Shown here: positions 7,434-15,714 of the stretch, piece after piece | Position numbering within the stretch: position 1 is the first letter of the stretch | How the letters are laid out: each line of letters starts with the position of its first letter | DNA from: JAIRNF01 sp031551125 | GTDB taxonomy: Bacteria > Bacteroidota > Bacteroidia > Bacteroidales > UBA932 | Reading direction: 5' to 3' | Assembly (NCBI GenBank): GCA_031551125.1 | Contig: JAVBOB010000011.1 | Span: 142,534 to 206,533, forward strand | Length of the DNA stretch: 64,000 nucleotides | The notes under the pieces: model-generated | Told to the model about the DNA's origin: nothing | The model's input: only the letters and a program-made list of their open reading frames with translations | Databases searched by the model: none | Translations under genes and position numbers: made by a program

Positions 7434-8969
7434 TTATGCCAATCCTACCGATTCCGCATCAACTAGAATACGACCGCAGTACTCGCAAACAATAACCTTT
7501 TTGTTCAGCTTAATGTCTAGCTGGCGTTGCGGGGGTATTTTGTTGAAGCAACCACCGCAAGCATCACGCTTAACTACTACTACTGCCAAACCGTTTTGAG
7601 CGTTTTTTCTCATCTTGTCGTAGGCAAGTAGCAGCCTATGGTCTATCAGCTTACGGAATGCTTCTGCTTTATCGCTCAGCTGTTGCTCTTCAATAGAAGT
7701 TTCCTGAGTAATTTCGTTCAGCTCCTGTTGCTTGTTGGCAAGGTCAATCTTCTTATCGTTCAGCAATTCCTTCGATTGTTCGATAAGCGCTTTCTTTTCC
7801 TTAACTTGGAAGCCAAACTCCTTGATATGTTTTTCGGCTAGCTCTATTTCCAACCCTTGGAACTCTATTTCTTTTGAAATAGAATCATACTCACGGTTGT
7901 TACGAACGTTCTTTTGCTGTTCTTCGTACTTCTTTATCAACCGTTGTGCGGTATCAATAGCAGCCTTTTTTCCTGCAACTTGGTTTTCAATATCCTTTAC
8001 TTCCTGCTGGTGGTTTTCAACGCGGGTTTGTAGTCCAACTACCTCGTCTTCCAAATCCTGAACTTCAAGCGGAAGCTCACCACGCAACATCTTAATCTTA
8101 TCAGTTTCCGACTCTATCAGCTGAAGCTCGTATAAAATACGTAGCTTATTCTCTGCCAGCTGTTCGGGTGTGTCTTTTGCGTATTTGTTAACGTCAAGCG
8201 AAGCAACTATACTTTTTTCATCAATAGTGGGGCGCGGTTCGGGCTTTGCTTCTTGCGCTTTTGTTTTTGCAGCCGACTTTGGCTTTGCAGCCGCAGCCGG
8301 TTTTACCGATGCTTCCTTGTCTTGTTCAGTAGTCTTCTTAGGCATTTCTTTACTATTATTAATAATGGGTTCTTCTTTAGTGCTAGCTATAGTTTCTGTT
8401 GCTTTCTTAACCGGTTTTTCTGTTTTTGGTGCAGCAACGGGAGTTACTTTAGCCACAGGTTTTACTGTAGCCTTATCTTTTTTAGGTTCAGCCTTTTTTG
8501 TTGCAGGAGTTTTCTTTATTTCTGCTTTCTTTATTGTAGCCTTAGGGGGTGCGACCTTTTTTACCGGAGTAGCTTTCTTAGTAGCCACAACTTTCTTGGG
8601 TGCAGGTGCTTTTTTAGCCGGAGCCGCTTTTTTGGCGGCAGGTTTTACGGCTGTGGTTTTCTTTACCACAACCTTAGCCGGAGCCTTCTTGGCAACCGTT
8701 TTTTTAGCTGGGGCAGCTTTTGTTGTAGCCTTTGCTTTAGGGGCTGCTTTTACGGCAGTAGCTTTCTTGGGTGTTGCCTTTGCTGCCGCTTTTGGTTTGG
8801 CGGGGCTTGCTTTTTTAGGAGCAGCAGCTTTTTTAGCAGAAGAAACTTTTTTAGCCGGAGCAGCTTTTTTTGCGGCAGGAGCGGCTTTCTTAGCCGGAGT
8901 AGCCTTCTTGACAGGTGTTGCTTTTTTTGCGGGAGCTTTTTTAGCCGCAACCTTTTTCTTTTCTGCCAT
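7434..8969 (-). CDS. C4 zinc-ribbon coiled-coil protein with long histone H1-like Lys/Ala/Pro N-terminus
   Basis: A 511-residue protein in three parts. Residues 1 to about 245 are almost wholly Lys, Ala, Pro, Thr and Val in KKA / AKKAAP repeats, like H1/Hc-type DNA-binding tails. Residues about 255-445 are a long coiled coil. Residues 471-498 form a C4 zinc ribbon (Cys471, Cys474, Cys495, Cys498; CGGC and CEYC). The coiled coil plus ribbon match the widespread zf-RING_7 / DUF164-type family, normally about 240-260 residues, so this protein is about twice the usual length. It lies 2 bp after nif3 in a merR-nif3-ribbon operon, an arrangement known in other Bacteroidales. Function is unknown; the tail predicts binding to nucleic acid or another polyanion. 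Confidence 0.88.
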   Translation of the reverse strand: MAEKKKVAAKKAPAKKATPVKKATPAKKAAPAAKKAAPAKKVSSAKKAAAPKKASPAKPKAAAKATPKKATAVKAAPKAKATTKAAPAKKTVAKKAPAKVVVKKTTAVKPAAKKAAPAKKAPAPKKVVATKKATPVKKVAPPKATIKKAEIKKTPATKKAEPKKDKATVKPVAKVTPVAAPKTEKPVKKATETIASTKEEPIINNSKEMPKKTTEQDKEASVKPAAAAKPKSAAKTKAQEAKPEPRPTIDEKSIVASLDVNKYAKDTPEQLAENKLRILYELQLIESETDKIKMLRGELPLEVQDLEDEVVGLQTRVENHQQEVKDIENQVAGKKAAIDTAQRLIKKYEEQQKNVRNNREYDSISKEIEFQGLEIELAEKHIKEFGFQVKEKKALIEQSKELLNDKKIDLANKQQELNEITQETSIEEQQLSDKAEAFRKLIDHRLLLAYDKMRKNAQNGLAVVVVKRDACGGCFNKIPPQRQLDIKLNKKVIVCEYCGRILVDAESVGLA

Positions 8970-8971
8970 GG

Positions 8972-10081
8972 TTAGATGTAGTTAATAGGATTAGAACTGT
9001 ATTTCGAAATCCGAATTGCAAAGGTAGGGATTTTTTTTGTAAGAAGTTCTTGTATAATTTCTGTTGCAAATTGCTCACTTTCATAATGTCCGATGTCAAC
9101 CAGCATGATTCTTTCGTCGGGTTCGAAGAAATCGTGGTACTTTACATCGGCAGTAACAAAGACATCGGCTTTGGCGGCAATGGCTTTTGGGAGTAGCGAG
9201 ATACCACTTCCTCCACACACTGCTATGCGGCTTACCATGTGTCCTGTTGGCTGGGTGTAGCGTATTGACTTAGCGTTGAACGTTGATTTAAGAACGAACA
9301 GGAAATTTTCGATGGATAGCGGTCTTTCCAAGCTGCCTACCATGCCAAGCCCAACGTTTGGCAGCTGATTTTCGAGTGGGTAAATATCGTAAGCTACCTC
9401 CTCGTATGGATGGGTGGAAACGAGTGCCCGTATTACGGCTGAAAGTAAATAGCGAGGAACAATTGTTTCTATACGCTGTTCCGGTTCGGTATGCAAGCGT
9501 CCGCGCTCGCCAACGAAAGGTGATGTGTTTGCCCCGGCTCTGAACGTTCCTTCTCCCTGCAAATTATAGCTGCAGTTGTCATAGTTTCCTATGCTTCCGG
9601 CTCCTGCCGAAAACATGGCGTTTCGTACCATTTCGGCATAGTAGGCGGGTACAAAAGTAACCAGCTTTACCAGCTGGCTTTGGAGGGGTTCAAGCGTTTT
9701 GCACTCTTTCAGCCCCAGCTTCTCGCAAATTTTGGCGTTAACCCCCTGCGGAGCGCTGTCGAGGTTGGTATGAGCGGCGTATATGGCAATGTTGTGCTTT
9801 ATTGCTTTGCTTACAATACGCTCGGTTGCCGTTTTGCCGGTTATTCGCTTCAGCCCTTTAAATACCAACGGATGATGTGAGATGATAAGCTTATGACCTT
9901 CAACAATGGCTTCTTCCAGAATTTTCTCCGTTACATCTATACAGGTCAGTGCAGAATCTACAAGGTCGTTGGGATTTCCAATGATTAGTCCGGAGTTGTC
10001 GTAGCTTTCTTGGTATTGCAGGGGAGCAAAGTCTTCAATAATCGAAATAATTTTTCCTATGGAAATTTTCTCGTCAGCCAT
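8972..10081 (-). CDS. Nif3-like dinuclear metal centre protein
   Basis: A 369-residue member of the Nif3/YbgI family (also annotated GTP cyclohydrolase 1 type 2 homologue). Metal-binding motifs are present: SHHPLVFKG with His69/His70, HTNLD with His104/Asp108, and the C-terminal GHYESE with His332 and Glu336. The length includes the roughly 120-residue PII-like insert (about 130-250) found in the longer subfamily, whereas the short YbgI form has about 250 residues. The protein forms a hexameric toroid in homologues; its physiological substrate is not established. The ATG shares one base with the merR stop codon, indicating translational coupling, and the zinc-ribbon gene begins 2 bp after its stop. 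Confidence 0.92.
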   Translation of the reverse strand: MADEKISIGKIISIIEDFAPLQYQESYDNSGLIIGNPNDLVDSALTCIDVTEKILEEAIVEGHKLIISHHPLVFKGLKRITGKTATERIVSKAIKHNIAIYAAHTNLDSAPQGVNAKICEKLGLKECKTLEPLQSQLVKLVTFVPAYYAEMVRNAMFSAGAGSIGNYDNCSYNLQGEGTFRAGANTSPFVGERGRLHTEPEQRIETIVPRYLLSAVIRALVSTHPYEEVAYDIYPLENQLPNVGLGMVGSLERPLSIENFLFVLKSTFNAKSIRYTQPTGHMVSRIAVCGGSGISLLPKAIAAKADVFVTADVKYHDFFEPDERIMLVDIGHYESEQFATEIIQELLTKKIPTFAIRISKYSSNPINYI

Positions 10082-10419
10082 TACAACATTTCTTTAATTT
10101 CCAAGAGCAAGCTTTTCATGGTATTCAGCGATTCGATTACTTCCAACGTTTTGTCATCACCATACTTATTCTCTTTTATACGTTTCCGTGCGCCCTCCAG
10201 TGTCATTCCTTTTTCTTTTACCAAGTGGTAAATAAGGCGTAAGGTATCAATGTCGGCTTTGGTGTATAACCGGTTCCCTTTTTTGTTTTTATGGGGGCTT
10301 ATGATGTCGCTGAACGTGTTCGACCAAAAGCGTATTAATGAGGTATTTTCACCGAATAAGTCGGCTACCTCGCCAATGGTGTAGAACATTTTTTCAATTT
10401 TCACTTCCTTGTAAGGCAT
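10081..10419 (-). CDS. MerR-family transcriptional regulator
   Basis: A 112-residue protein with an N-terminal MerR winged-helix HTH (residues about 10-80; FYTIGEVADLFGENTSLIRFW, then NRLYTKADIDTLRLIY) and a short C-terminal helix for dimerisation. There is no effector domain and no cysteine cluster, so it is not a metal sensor of the classical type. It is the first gene of the merR-nif3-zinc ribbon operon and has a good promoter directly upstream. It may control its own operon, as MerR proteins often do. Confidence 0.9.
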   Translation of the reverse strand: MPYKEVKIEKMFYTIGEVADLFGENTSLIRFWSNTFSDIISPHKNKKGNRLYTKADIDTLRLIYHLVKEKGMTLEGARKRIKENKYGDDKTLEVIESLNTMKSLLLEIKEML

Positions 10420-10440
10420 AGCGATGTGTATTTACAAGAA

Positions 10441-10471
10441 CAAAGGTATATAAAGTGTTTGTTTAGAACAA
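10441..10471 (-). promoter_or_regulatory. Promoter of the merR-nif3-zinc ribbon operon
   Basis: On the minus strand TTG (plus-strand CAA, 10469-10471) is followed after exactly 20 bp by TACCTTTG (plus-strand CAAAGGTA, 10441-10448). This is the Bacteroidota -33/-7 arrangement. The expected start is about 10433, a short leader before the ATG at 10419. Confidence 0.7.
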
Positions 10472-10599
10472 GCACTTATAGAACAAAGAACAAGGACATT
10501 ATGTTGTTGCTTGACATAAAATAGCAGTTAACCCATACTGCCAGCTACTCCTAACCTCCTAAAAATTTTTACCATATAGGTACATAGAGAACATAGGTA

Positions 10600-10792
10600 C
10601 ACATAGGTTAATATTAGATTTTTCAAAAAGTGCTTGCCTTATAAAAAGAGACGTCATTGCGAACGAAGTGAAGCAATCTCTCTAATGAAACAGACTGGTT
10701 AGCTGCGCAGCCCTTCGGGTCACTTCGTTCGCAATGACGCCTACTTTTTATAGTGAGCGCTTTTTAAAAAATCTTGTACTAACACCTATGTG
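10600..10792. repeat. Large imperfect inverted repeat built on a CGTCATTGCGAACGAAG palindrome
   Basis: This gene-free gap (10472-10862) is dominated by one structure. The core CGTCATTGCGAACGAAGTGA (10652-10671) pairs with TCACTTCGTTCGCAATGACG (10720-10739). The arms continue outward through TATAAAAAG / CTTTTTATA, AGATTTTT / AAAAATCT and CACATAGGT (10600-10608) / ACCTATGTG (10784-10792). Arms are about 80 nt with small gaps. The core belongs to a repeat family seen at 16956, 18932 and 43171. Confidence 0.75.
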
Positions 10793-10862
10793 GTAAAGAA
10801 AAGCTGGGGGATAAAACAGCGTTATAGCTCTTTCTGTCTTTATTCTTTTATCCTAACTTATC

Positions 10863-11831
10863 CTAATCCAGCGATTGTCCGTTGTTGGATGTCAGGTAAA
10901 CAATAACGTCCAGCTCTTCCGGTGTGAGCTCTCCAAAAAAGTAGTTTACCGGGTTGCAAACCTTACCGTCTTTTCTTACCTCATAGTGCAGGTGCGGCCA
11001 AATAGACATTCCACTATCACCTGATAGTGCAATTACTTGGCCTCTTTTCACTCTAGAACCTTTTGATACTTGCGCCTTACTAAGGTGTGCATATACCGTT
11101 GTGTAGCCAAAGCCGTGGTCAACGGTAATTTTTAACCCGCCACCGCGGTCTGAATTTTCTATGCTTTCAACAATACCATTTCCGGTAGCCATCACATCGG
11201 TGCCAACGGGTACGGTAAAGTCTATACCCTCGTGCATACGAAGTATTTTGTAGAATGGGTGTATTTTGGAGCCTACGGAGGCACCCACACGCGTCAGAAT
11301 TTTATTATCAACAGGCTGAATGGCCGGAATGCTGACGCTAAACGAAGCACTATCACCTAACGTTTGCTTAATGGAGCTGAATAAACGTTCATTCGCTTTT
11401 GACATGGCCTCGAGCTTATCCATTTGTTTCGCCGTACCTTTAGTCAGCGTAATGTTGTCATGGCTTCCTAAGGCTTCAATTTTGTCACTATTGGAGTGGG
11501 TAGTGGCATCAAAGGGTGATACGGGGTTTGAGTAGAAGATGGAACGATAAATACCTGTATCGCGTTCTTTTATTCCGCTTAACGCATTTTCAAACAGGTC
11601 ATATTTTTTCGACAAGGAATCGTATAGATTGCTCAGTAACCTGTTTTCCCGAATCAATCGGCGTTCTTCGGCGTTATTGTATATAGGAGAGAAAATAATG
11701 TAGTAAATTACGGCCAACATGAGGCTGGCTAGGAAGTAGCTGCCAAATTTCACTATGGTTTTTGCTATGCTTCGTCTAACTTTAACGTAGCTGAGTGATT
11801 CGGGGTTAAACCTGTAGTTGTGTCTTGCCAT
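10863..11831 (-). CDS. Membrane-anchored M23 (LytM-type) peptidase
   Basis: A 322-residue envelope protein with one N-terminal membrane anchor (about 29-52), a periplasmic coiled-coil linker (55-160) and a C-terminal M23 zinc peptidase domain (about 185-300). Zinc and catalytic motifs are intact: HEGIDF at the start of the domain, then TTVYAHL and PHLHYEV. M23 enzymes cleave peptidoglycan cross-links, typically during growth or division. It lies 11 bp downstream of a paralogue on the same strand and shares its layout, including a matching N-terminus (here MARHNYRFNPESLSY). The pair sits next to alaS, as in other Bacteroidales. A tail of about 20 residues follows the domain. Confidence 0.9.
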   Translation of the reverse strand: MARHNYRFNPESLSYVKVRRSIAKTIVKFGSYFLASLMLAVIYYIIFSPIYNNAEERRLIRENRLLSNLYDSLSKKYDLFENALSGIKERDTGIYRSIFYSNPVSPFDATTHSNSDKIEALGSHDNITLTKGTAKQMDKLEAMSKANERLFSSIKQTLGDSASFSVSIPAIQPVDNKILTRVGASVGSKIHPFYKILRMHEGIDFTVPVGTDVMATGNGIVESIENSDRGGGLKITVDHGFGYTTVYAHLSKAQVSKGSRVKRGQVIALSGDSGMSIWPHLHYEVRKDGKVCNPVNYFFGELTPEELDVIVYLTSNNGQSLD

Positions 11832-11842
11832 GCCGCTCGTCC

Positions 11843-12793
11843 TTAGTAGTTATCCATTGCCCGAACCATGGAGTTAAACTCACGGCTACTCAGGTCGGTT
11901 GAAAAGAAGTTTCGGGGGTCGAGCGGTCTCCCCATGTAGCGTACCTCATAGTGAAGGTGTGGCCCTGTTGACTTTCCGGTATTTCCCAGCAGCGCAATTT
12001 TATCGCCACGTTTTATTTTTTGTCCGGGGCGCACAAGCGCAACCTGCAGGTGGGCGTAGCGGGTGGTGTAGCCAAAGCCGTGTGATATTTCAACCATGTT
12101 TCCATAGCCATAGTATTCACGCTCCACGTTAACCACCTTTCCATCTCCCGTAGCGTATATGGAAGTACCCAGATTTCCGGCAAAGTCAAGCCCATCGTGG
12201 TGTCGGGTGTCTCCGTACACGGGGTCGGTACGCCAGCCGTAACCACCTATTGAGCGAATAAAGCGTAGGTCAACAGGTTGTATGGCGGGAACGCATTCCG
12301 CCATTTCTTCCATATTTATGGCAAGCGCGGCTACATCATCAAACGATTTTGATTGGAAATAGGCTTTTTTAAGCAACCAATCCATCTGTTTGCTTGTTGT
12401 TACAACAAGACCTGTTTTGTCCACGTCTTCCAATTGGCTATACAGAGAGATATTGGAAAAATCACGTATGGCAAACGAGTTGTTGGGTAAGCCAAGTACG
12501 GCGCGGTACATGTTGTTGTCGCGCAGGTGAACTTCGTTTAGCTGGTGGTTTGCTTGGAGAACTTGCTTTTGGAGAATTTCATACTTTAGCATTAGCTCTG
12601 ACTGCCGTTTTTTTAGACGAATAGATTTTGGTGTATCAAAAAAGCGAGAGTAGGCATATTCATAACCAAGAGAAAGCACAAGGCTTAGGACAAAAAAAAC
12701 AAGAACGCGCAAAAATTTTGTTTTGAGCGAAGATGTCGGAAGTGCTTCAAATGACAGCGTTTCGGAATTAAAAAAGTATCGACGTTTAGCCAT
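11843..12793 (-). CDS. Membrane-anchored M23 (LytM-type) peptidase, paralogue
   Basis: A 316-residue protein when started at the ATG at 12793. The frame stays open to a TTG at 12847, but MAKRRYFFNSETLSFEAL aligns with the N-terminus of the neighbouring paralogue, so the ATG is preferred. It has one membrane segment (about 29-48), a coiled-coil linker and an M23 domain with RHHDGLDF, TTRYAHL and PHLHYEV, all metal ligands present. It is the upstream member of a two-gene operon of peptidoglycan endopeptidases, transcribed away from alaS. The two copies are clearly diverged, so this is an old duplication. Confidence 0.9.
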   Translation of the reverse strand: MAKRRYFFNSETLSFEALPTSSLKTKFLRVLVFFVLSLVLSLGYEYAYSRFFDTPKSIRLKKRQSELMLKYEILQKQVLQANHQLNEVHLRDNNMYRAVLGLPNNSFAIRDFSNISLYSQLEDVDKTGLVVTTSKQMDWLLKKAYFQSKSFDDVAALAINMEEMAECVPAIQPVDLRFIRSIGGYGWRTDPVYGDTRHHDGLDFAGNLGTSIYATGDGKVVNVEREYYGYGNMVEISHGFGYTTRYAHLQVALVRPGQKIKRGDKIALLGNTGKSTGPHLHYEVRYMGRPLDPRNFFSTDLSSREFNSMVRAMDNY

Positions 12794-12932
12794 TAGCTGG
12801 GTGTACCTTTCGTCCTCAATGGTTGAGAAGGGAACAAAATAAGACAAAATATTCTAATTTTACAAGTTCTTTCTAAGGAGGCTAGAAACCCTTAGTTGGT
12901 TTAAACACTACTAATACATAGATATTTAGCGT

Positions 12933-15554
12933 ATGAATTCAAAGGAAATCAGGAGTATTTTTTTAAACTTCTTTAAATCTAAACAACATACCATTGTTTC
13001 GTCTGCCCCTATGGTGGTGCAGAACGACCCGACTTTGATGTTCACCAACGCCGGGATGAACCAGTTTAAGGATATTTTTCTGGGTAATGAGCAAGCCAAA
13101 GCAAAGCGAGTAGCCGATACGCAAAAATGTTTGCGCGTTTCGGGTAAGCATAACGATTTGGAAGAGGTAGGACGCGATACTTACCACCATACCATGTTTG
13201 AAATGCTTGGTAACTGGTCGTTTGGCGATTATTTCAAGACCGAAGCCATTGCTTGGGCTTGGGAGCTGCTTGTTGATACGTTTAAGGTTAGCCCTGATAG
13301 GCTTTACGCAACCGTATTTGAAGGTAGCGCCGACGATAAGCTGGAGTTGGACACCGAGGCCATGGAATGTTGGAAGAAGTACCTGCCGGCTGAGCGTATT
13401 CTGAAAGGAAACAAGAAGGATAACTTTTGGGAAATGGGTGAGTCCGGTCCCTGTGGCCCTTGCAGCGAAATACATGTTGACCTTCGCCATGATGATGAGC
13501 GGAAAAAGGTTGACGGCGCAACGCTTGTAAATACCGGAAACCCGTTGGTAGTAGAAATATGGAACTTGGTATTCATTCAGTTTAACCGCAAGACCAATGG
13601 CGAGCTGGAGCAGCTGCCGCAAAAGCATGTAGATACAGGTATGGGGTTTGAGCGTCTTTGCATGCTGTTGCAAGGCAAGCAAAGCAACTATGATACTGAT
13701 ATTTTTCAACCTATAATCCGTCGTATTGGCGAGCTGGCAGGAAAGTCTTATGGTAATAACGAGCAGGTTGATGTAGCTATGCGCGTAATAGCCGACCACC
13801 TCCGGGCTATTTCGTTTTCCATTGCCGATGGTCAGCTACCTTCGAACGTTAAGGCCGGTTATGTTATTCGCCGTATATTAAGACGCGCTGTACGCTACGG
13901 ATATACGTTCCTTGGGTTCAATGAGCCTTTTATCAATAAGCTGGTTTCCATGCTGGTAGAGCAAATGGGGGAGGCTTTCCCTGAGCTGAAAAAGCAGCAA
14001 ACACTTATAGAAAAGGTAATCACAGAGGAAGAGGCATCGTTCTTGCGCACGTTGGAAACAGGCATACGCTTGCTTGATTCGGTGATAGAGAAGAAAAAGA
14101 GCGCCAAGCAAACGGTAATTGATGGTAAGGCTGCCTTTGAGCTATACGATACGTACGGCTTTCCCATTGACCTTACGGAGCTTATTGCTTCTGAAAACGG
14201 AATGAGCGTAAACCTGAAAGAGTTTCAGGCAGAGCTGGAGCAACAAAAGGAGCGTAGCCGCAGCGCATCAACCGTTGAAACAGATGATTGGGTGATACTG
14301 CAAAATGTAGAGCAGGTAAAGTTCTTAGGATATGATACCACTGAAGCGTCTGTTACCATTGCCCGCTACCGTACGGTAAAACAAAAGGGAACGGAGTTTA
14401 TCCAGCTGGTGTTTGACCAAACTCCTTTCTACGGTGAATCGGGCGGACAGGTTGGCGACCGTGGCCTTATTGAATCAAGCGATGAAAAGGTAGAGGTTGT
14501 AAATACCATAAAAGAGAATAACCTTACTATACATTTGGTAAAGCGGTTACCGAAGAATGTAAAGGCTACTTTTACGGCAAAGGTTGATGTACAGAGCCGT
14601 ATGGCTACTGCCTGCAACCACTCGGCAACCCACCTTTTGCACCATGCGTTGCGTAAGGTGTTGGGAGCTCATGTTGAGCAAAAAGGTTCACTGGTACACC
14701 CCGACTACCTGCGCTTTGATTTTGCCCACTTCCAAAAGATGACCGATGAGGAAGTTCAGCAGGTGGAAATTTTGGTAAACGAGCAAATACGTGCCGATTT
14801 CCGGTTGGACGAAATGCGCGGCATACCTATGGCTGAGGCAAAATCAATGGGTGCTATGGCCTTGTTCGGCGAGAAGTACGGCGATAGCGTGCGCGTTATC
14901 AAATTCGGCGATTCGGTTGAGCTGTGCGGAGGAACGCACGTTAAGGCTACCGGACAAATAGGCTTTTTTAAAATAACATCGGAAAGCGCTATTGCTGCCG
15001 GAGTAAGGCGTATAGAGGCGGTAACAGCAGCAAAAGCCGAAGAGCATATCTACTTCTTGCAAGGCATAATGAAAGAGGTAAGAGACTTGTTCAACAATGC
15101 TCCCAACCTTATGCAGGCCATTAAGAAAACGATTGACGAAAGTTCTGATTTGAGAAAGAAGGTAGATGAGTTTGTGAAAGAGAAGACAATTGTTGTTAAG
15201 AATGAGCTGTTGAAGAGTGTTGAATCTATTAACGGAATAAATGTTATACAAATAAGTACCGACATGGTACTTCCTCCCGATTCGATTAAGGATATTGCCT
15301 ACATGCTGCGCGGTGAAATAAATGATTTGTTGTTTGTAGTAGGTAGCCTGTTTGATGGAAAGCCCATGCTTACCGTTATGTTGAGCGACTCGCTGGTGCA
15401 GCGCGGGCTTAACGCATCGACTCTTGTTCGCGAAGCGGCGAAAGAAATTCAGGGCGGTGGCGGCGGTCAGCCTTTCTTTGCTACGGCAGGCGGTAAAAAC
15501 CCCGATGGCATTACGGCAGCCATTGATAAGGTTGTGAATATGGCAACAAAGTGA
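12933..15554 (+). CDS. alaS: Alanine--tRNA ligase
   Basis: Charges tRNA-Ala with alanine in the cytoplasm. The 873-residue length is normal. The class II catalytic core occupies the first third (TNAGMNQFKD, RDTYHHTMFEMLGNWSFGD, motif 3 near residues 225-250). The editing domain has the zinc site His563, His567, Cys665 and His669 (HSATH and CGGTH). The C-Ala domain ends in a glycine-rich GGGGGQP segment. Nothing is missing. The gene is divergent from the M23 pair and 160 bp ahead of hflX on the same strand. Confidence 0.98.
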   Translation: MNSKEIRSIFLNFFKSKQHTIVSSAPMVVQNDPTLMFTNAGMNQFKDIFLGNEQAKAKRVADTQKCLRVSGKHNDLEEVGRDTYHHTMFEMLGNWSFGDYFKTEAIAWAWELLVDTFKVSPDRLYATVFEGSADDKLELDTEAMECWKKYLPAERILKGNKKDNFWEMGESGPCGPCSEIHVDLRHDDERKKVDGATLVNTGNPLVVEIWNLVFIQFNRKTNGELEQLPQKHVDTGMGFERLCMLLQGKQSNYDTDIFQPIIRRIGELAGKSYGNNEQVDVAMRVIADHLRAISFSIADGQLPSNVKAGYVIRRILRRAVRYGYTFLGFNEPFINKLVSMLVEQMGEAFPELKKQQTLIEKVITEEEASFLRTLETGIRLLDSVIEKKKSAKQTVIDGKAAFELYDTYGFPIDLTELIASENGMSVNLKEFQAELEQQKERSRSASTVETDDWVILQNVEQVKFLGYDTTEASVTIARYRTVKQKGTEFIQLVFDQTPFYGESGGQVGDRGLIESSDEKVEVVNTIKENNLTIHLVKRLPKNVKATFTAKVDVQSRMATACNHSATHLLHHALRKVLGAHVEQKGSLVHPDYLRFDFAHFQKMTDEEVQQVEILVNEQIRADFRLDEMRGIPMAEAKSMGAMALFGEKYGDSVRVIKFGDSVELCGGTHVKATGQIGFFKITSESAIAAGVRRIEAVTAAKAEEHIYFLQGIMKEVRDLFNNAPNLMQAIKKTIDESSDLRKKVDEFVKEKTIVVKNELLKSVESINGINVIQISTDMVLPPDSIKDIAYMLRGEINDLLFVVGSLFDGKPMLTVMLSDSLVQRGLNASTLVREAAKEIQGGGGGQPFFATAGGKNPDGITAAIDKVVNMATK

Positions 15555-15714
15555 ATTGAGAATTAGGAGTTAGTAGTTATGAATTATGAGTTATGAATTA
15601 GGAATAAGGAATAAGGAATAAGGAATAGAGGTTGGTGGAACAATAAATTGCACTACTTCTTAACTCACACTCATCTTTATTCTTTGTTCCTTATTCTTAA
15701 TTCGTATTTAGTTT
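15555..15714. repeat. Simple-sequence spacer between alaS and hflX
   Basis: The gap consists of degenerate ATTATGAGTTATGAATTAGG units followed by about four tandem copies of the heptamer AAGGAAT (about 15600-15626). TTTGTTCCTTATTCTTAATTCG then appears as a near-inverse. No gene is visible. Similar motifs occur before hydG and GH9. Confidence 0.6.

Noticed and set aside
8170..8985. Long rightward frames (271 and 240 residues) opposite the zinc-ribbon gene
   Set aside because: They are shadows of the Lys/Ala/Pro repeat; their Ala/Phe/Gly- or Cys/Phe/Ser-only content reflects antisense translation of AAG and GCN codons, and no promoter or start context supports them.
12963..13799. 278-residue leftward frame within alaS
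   Set aside because: It lies wholly antisense to a complete and motif-rich alanyl-tRNA synthetase.
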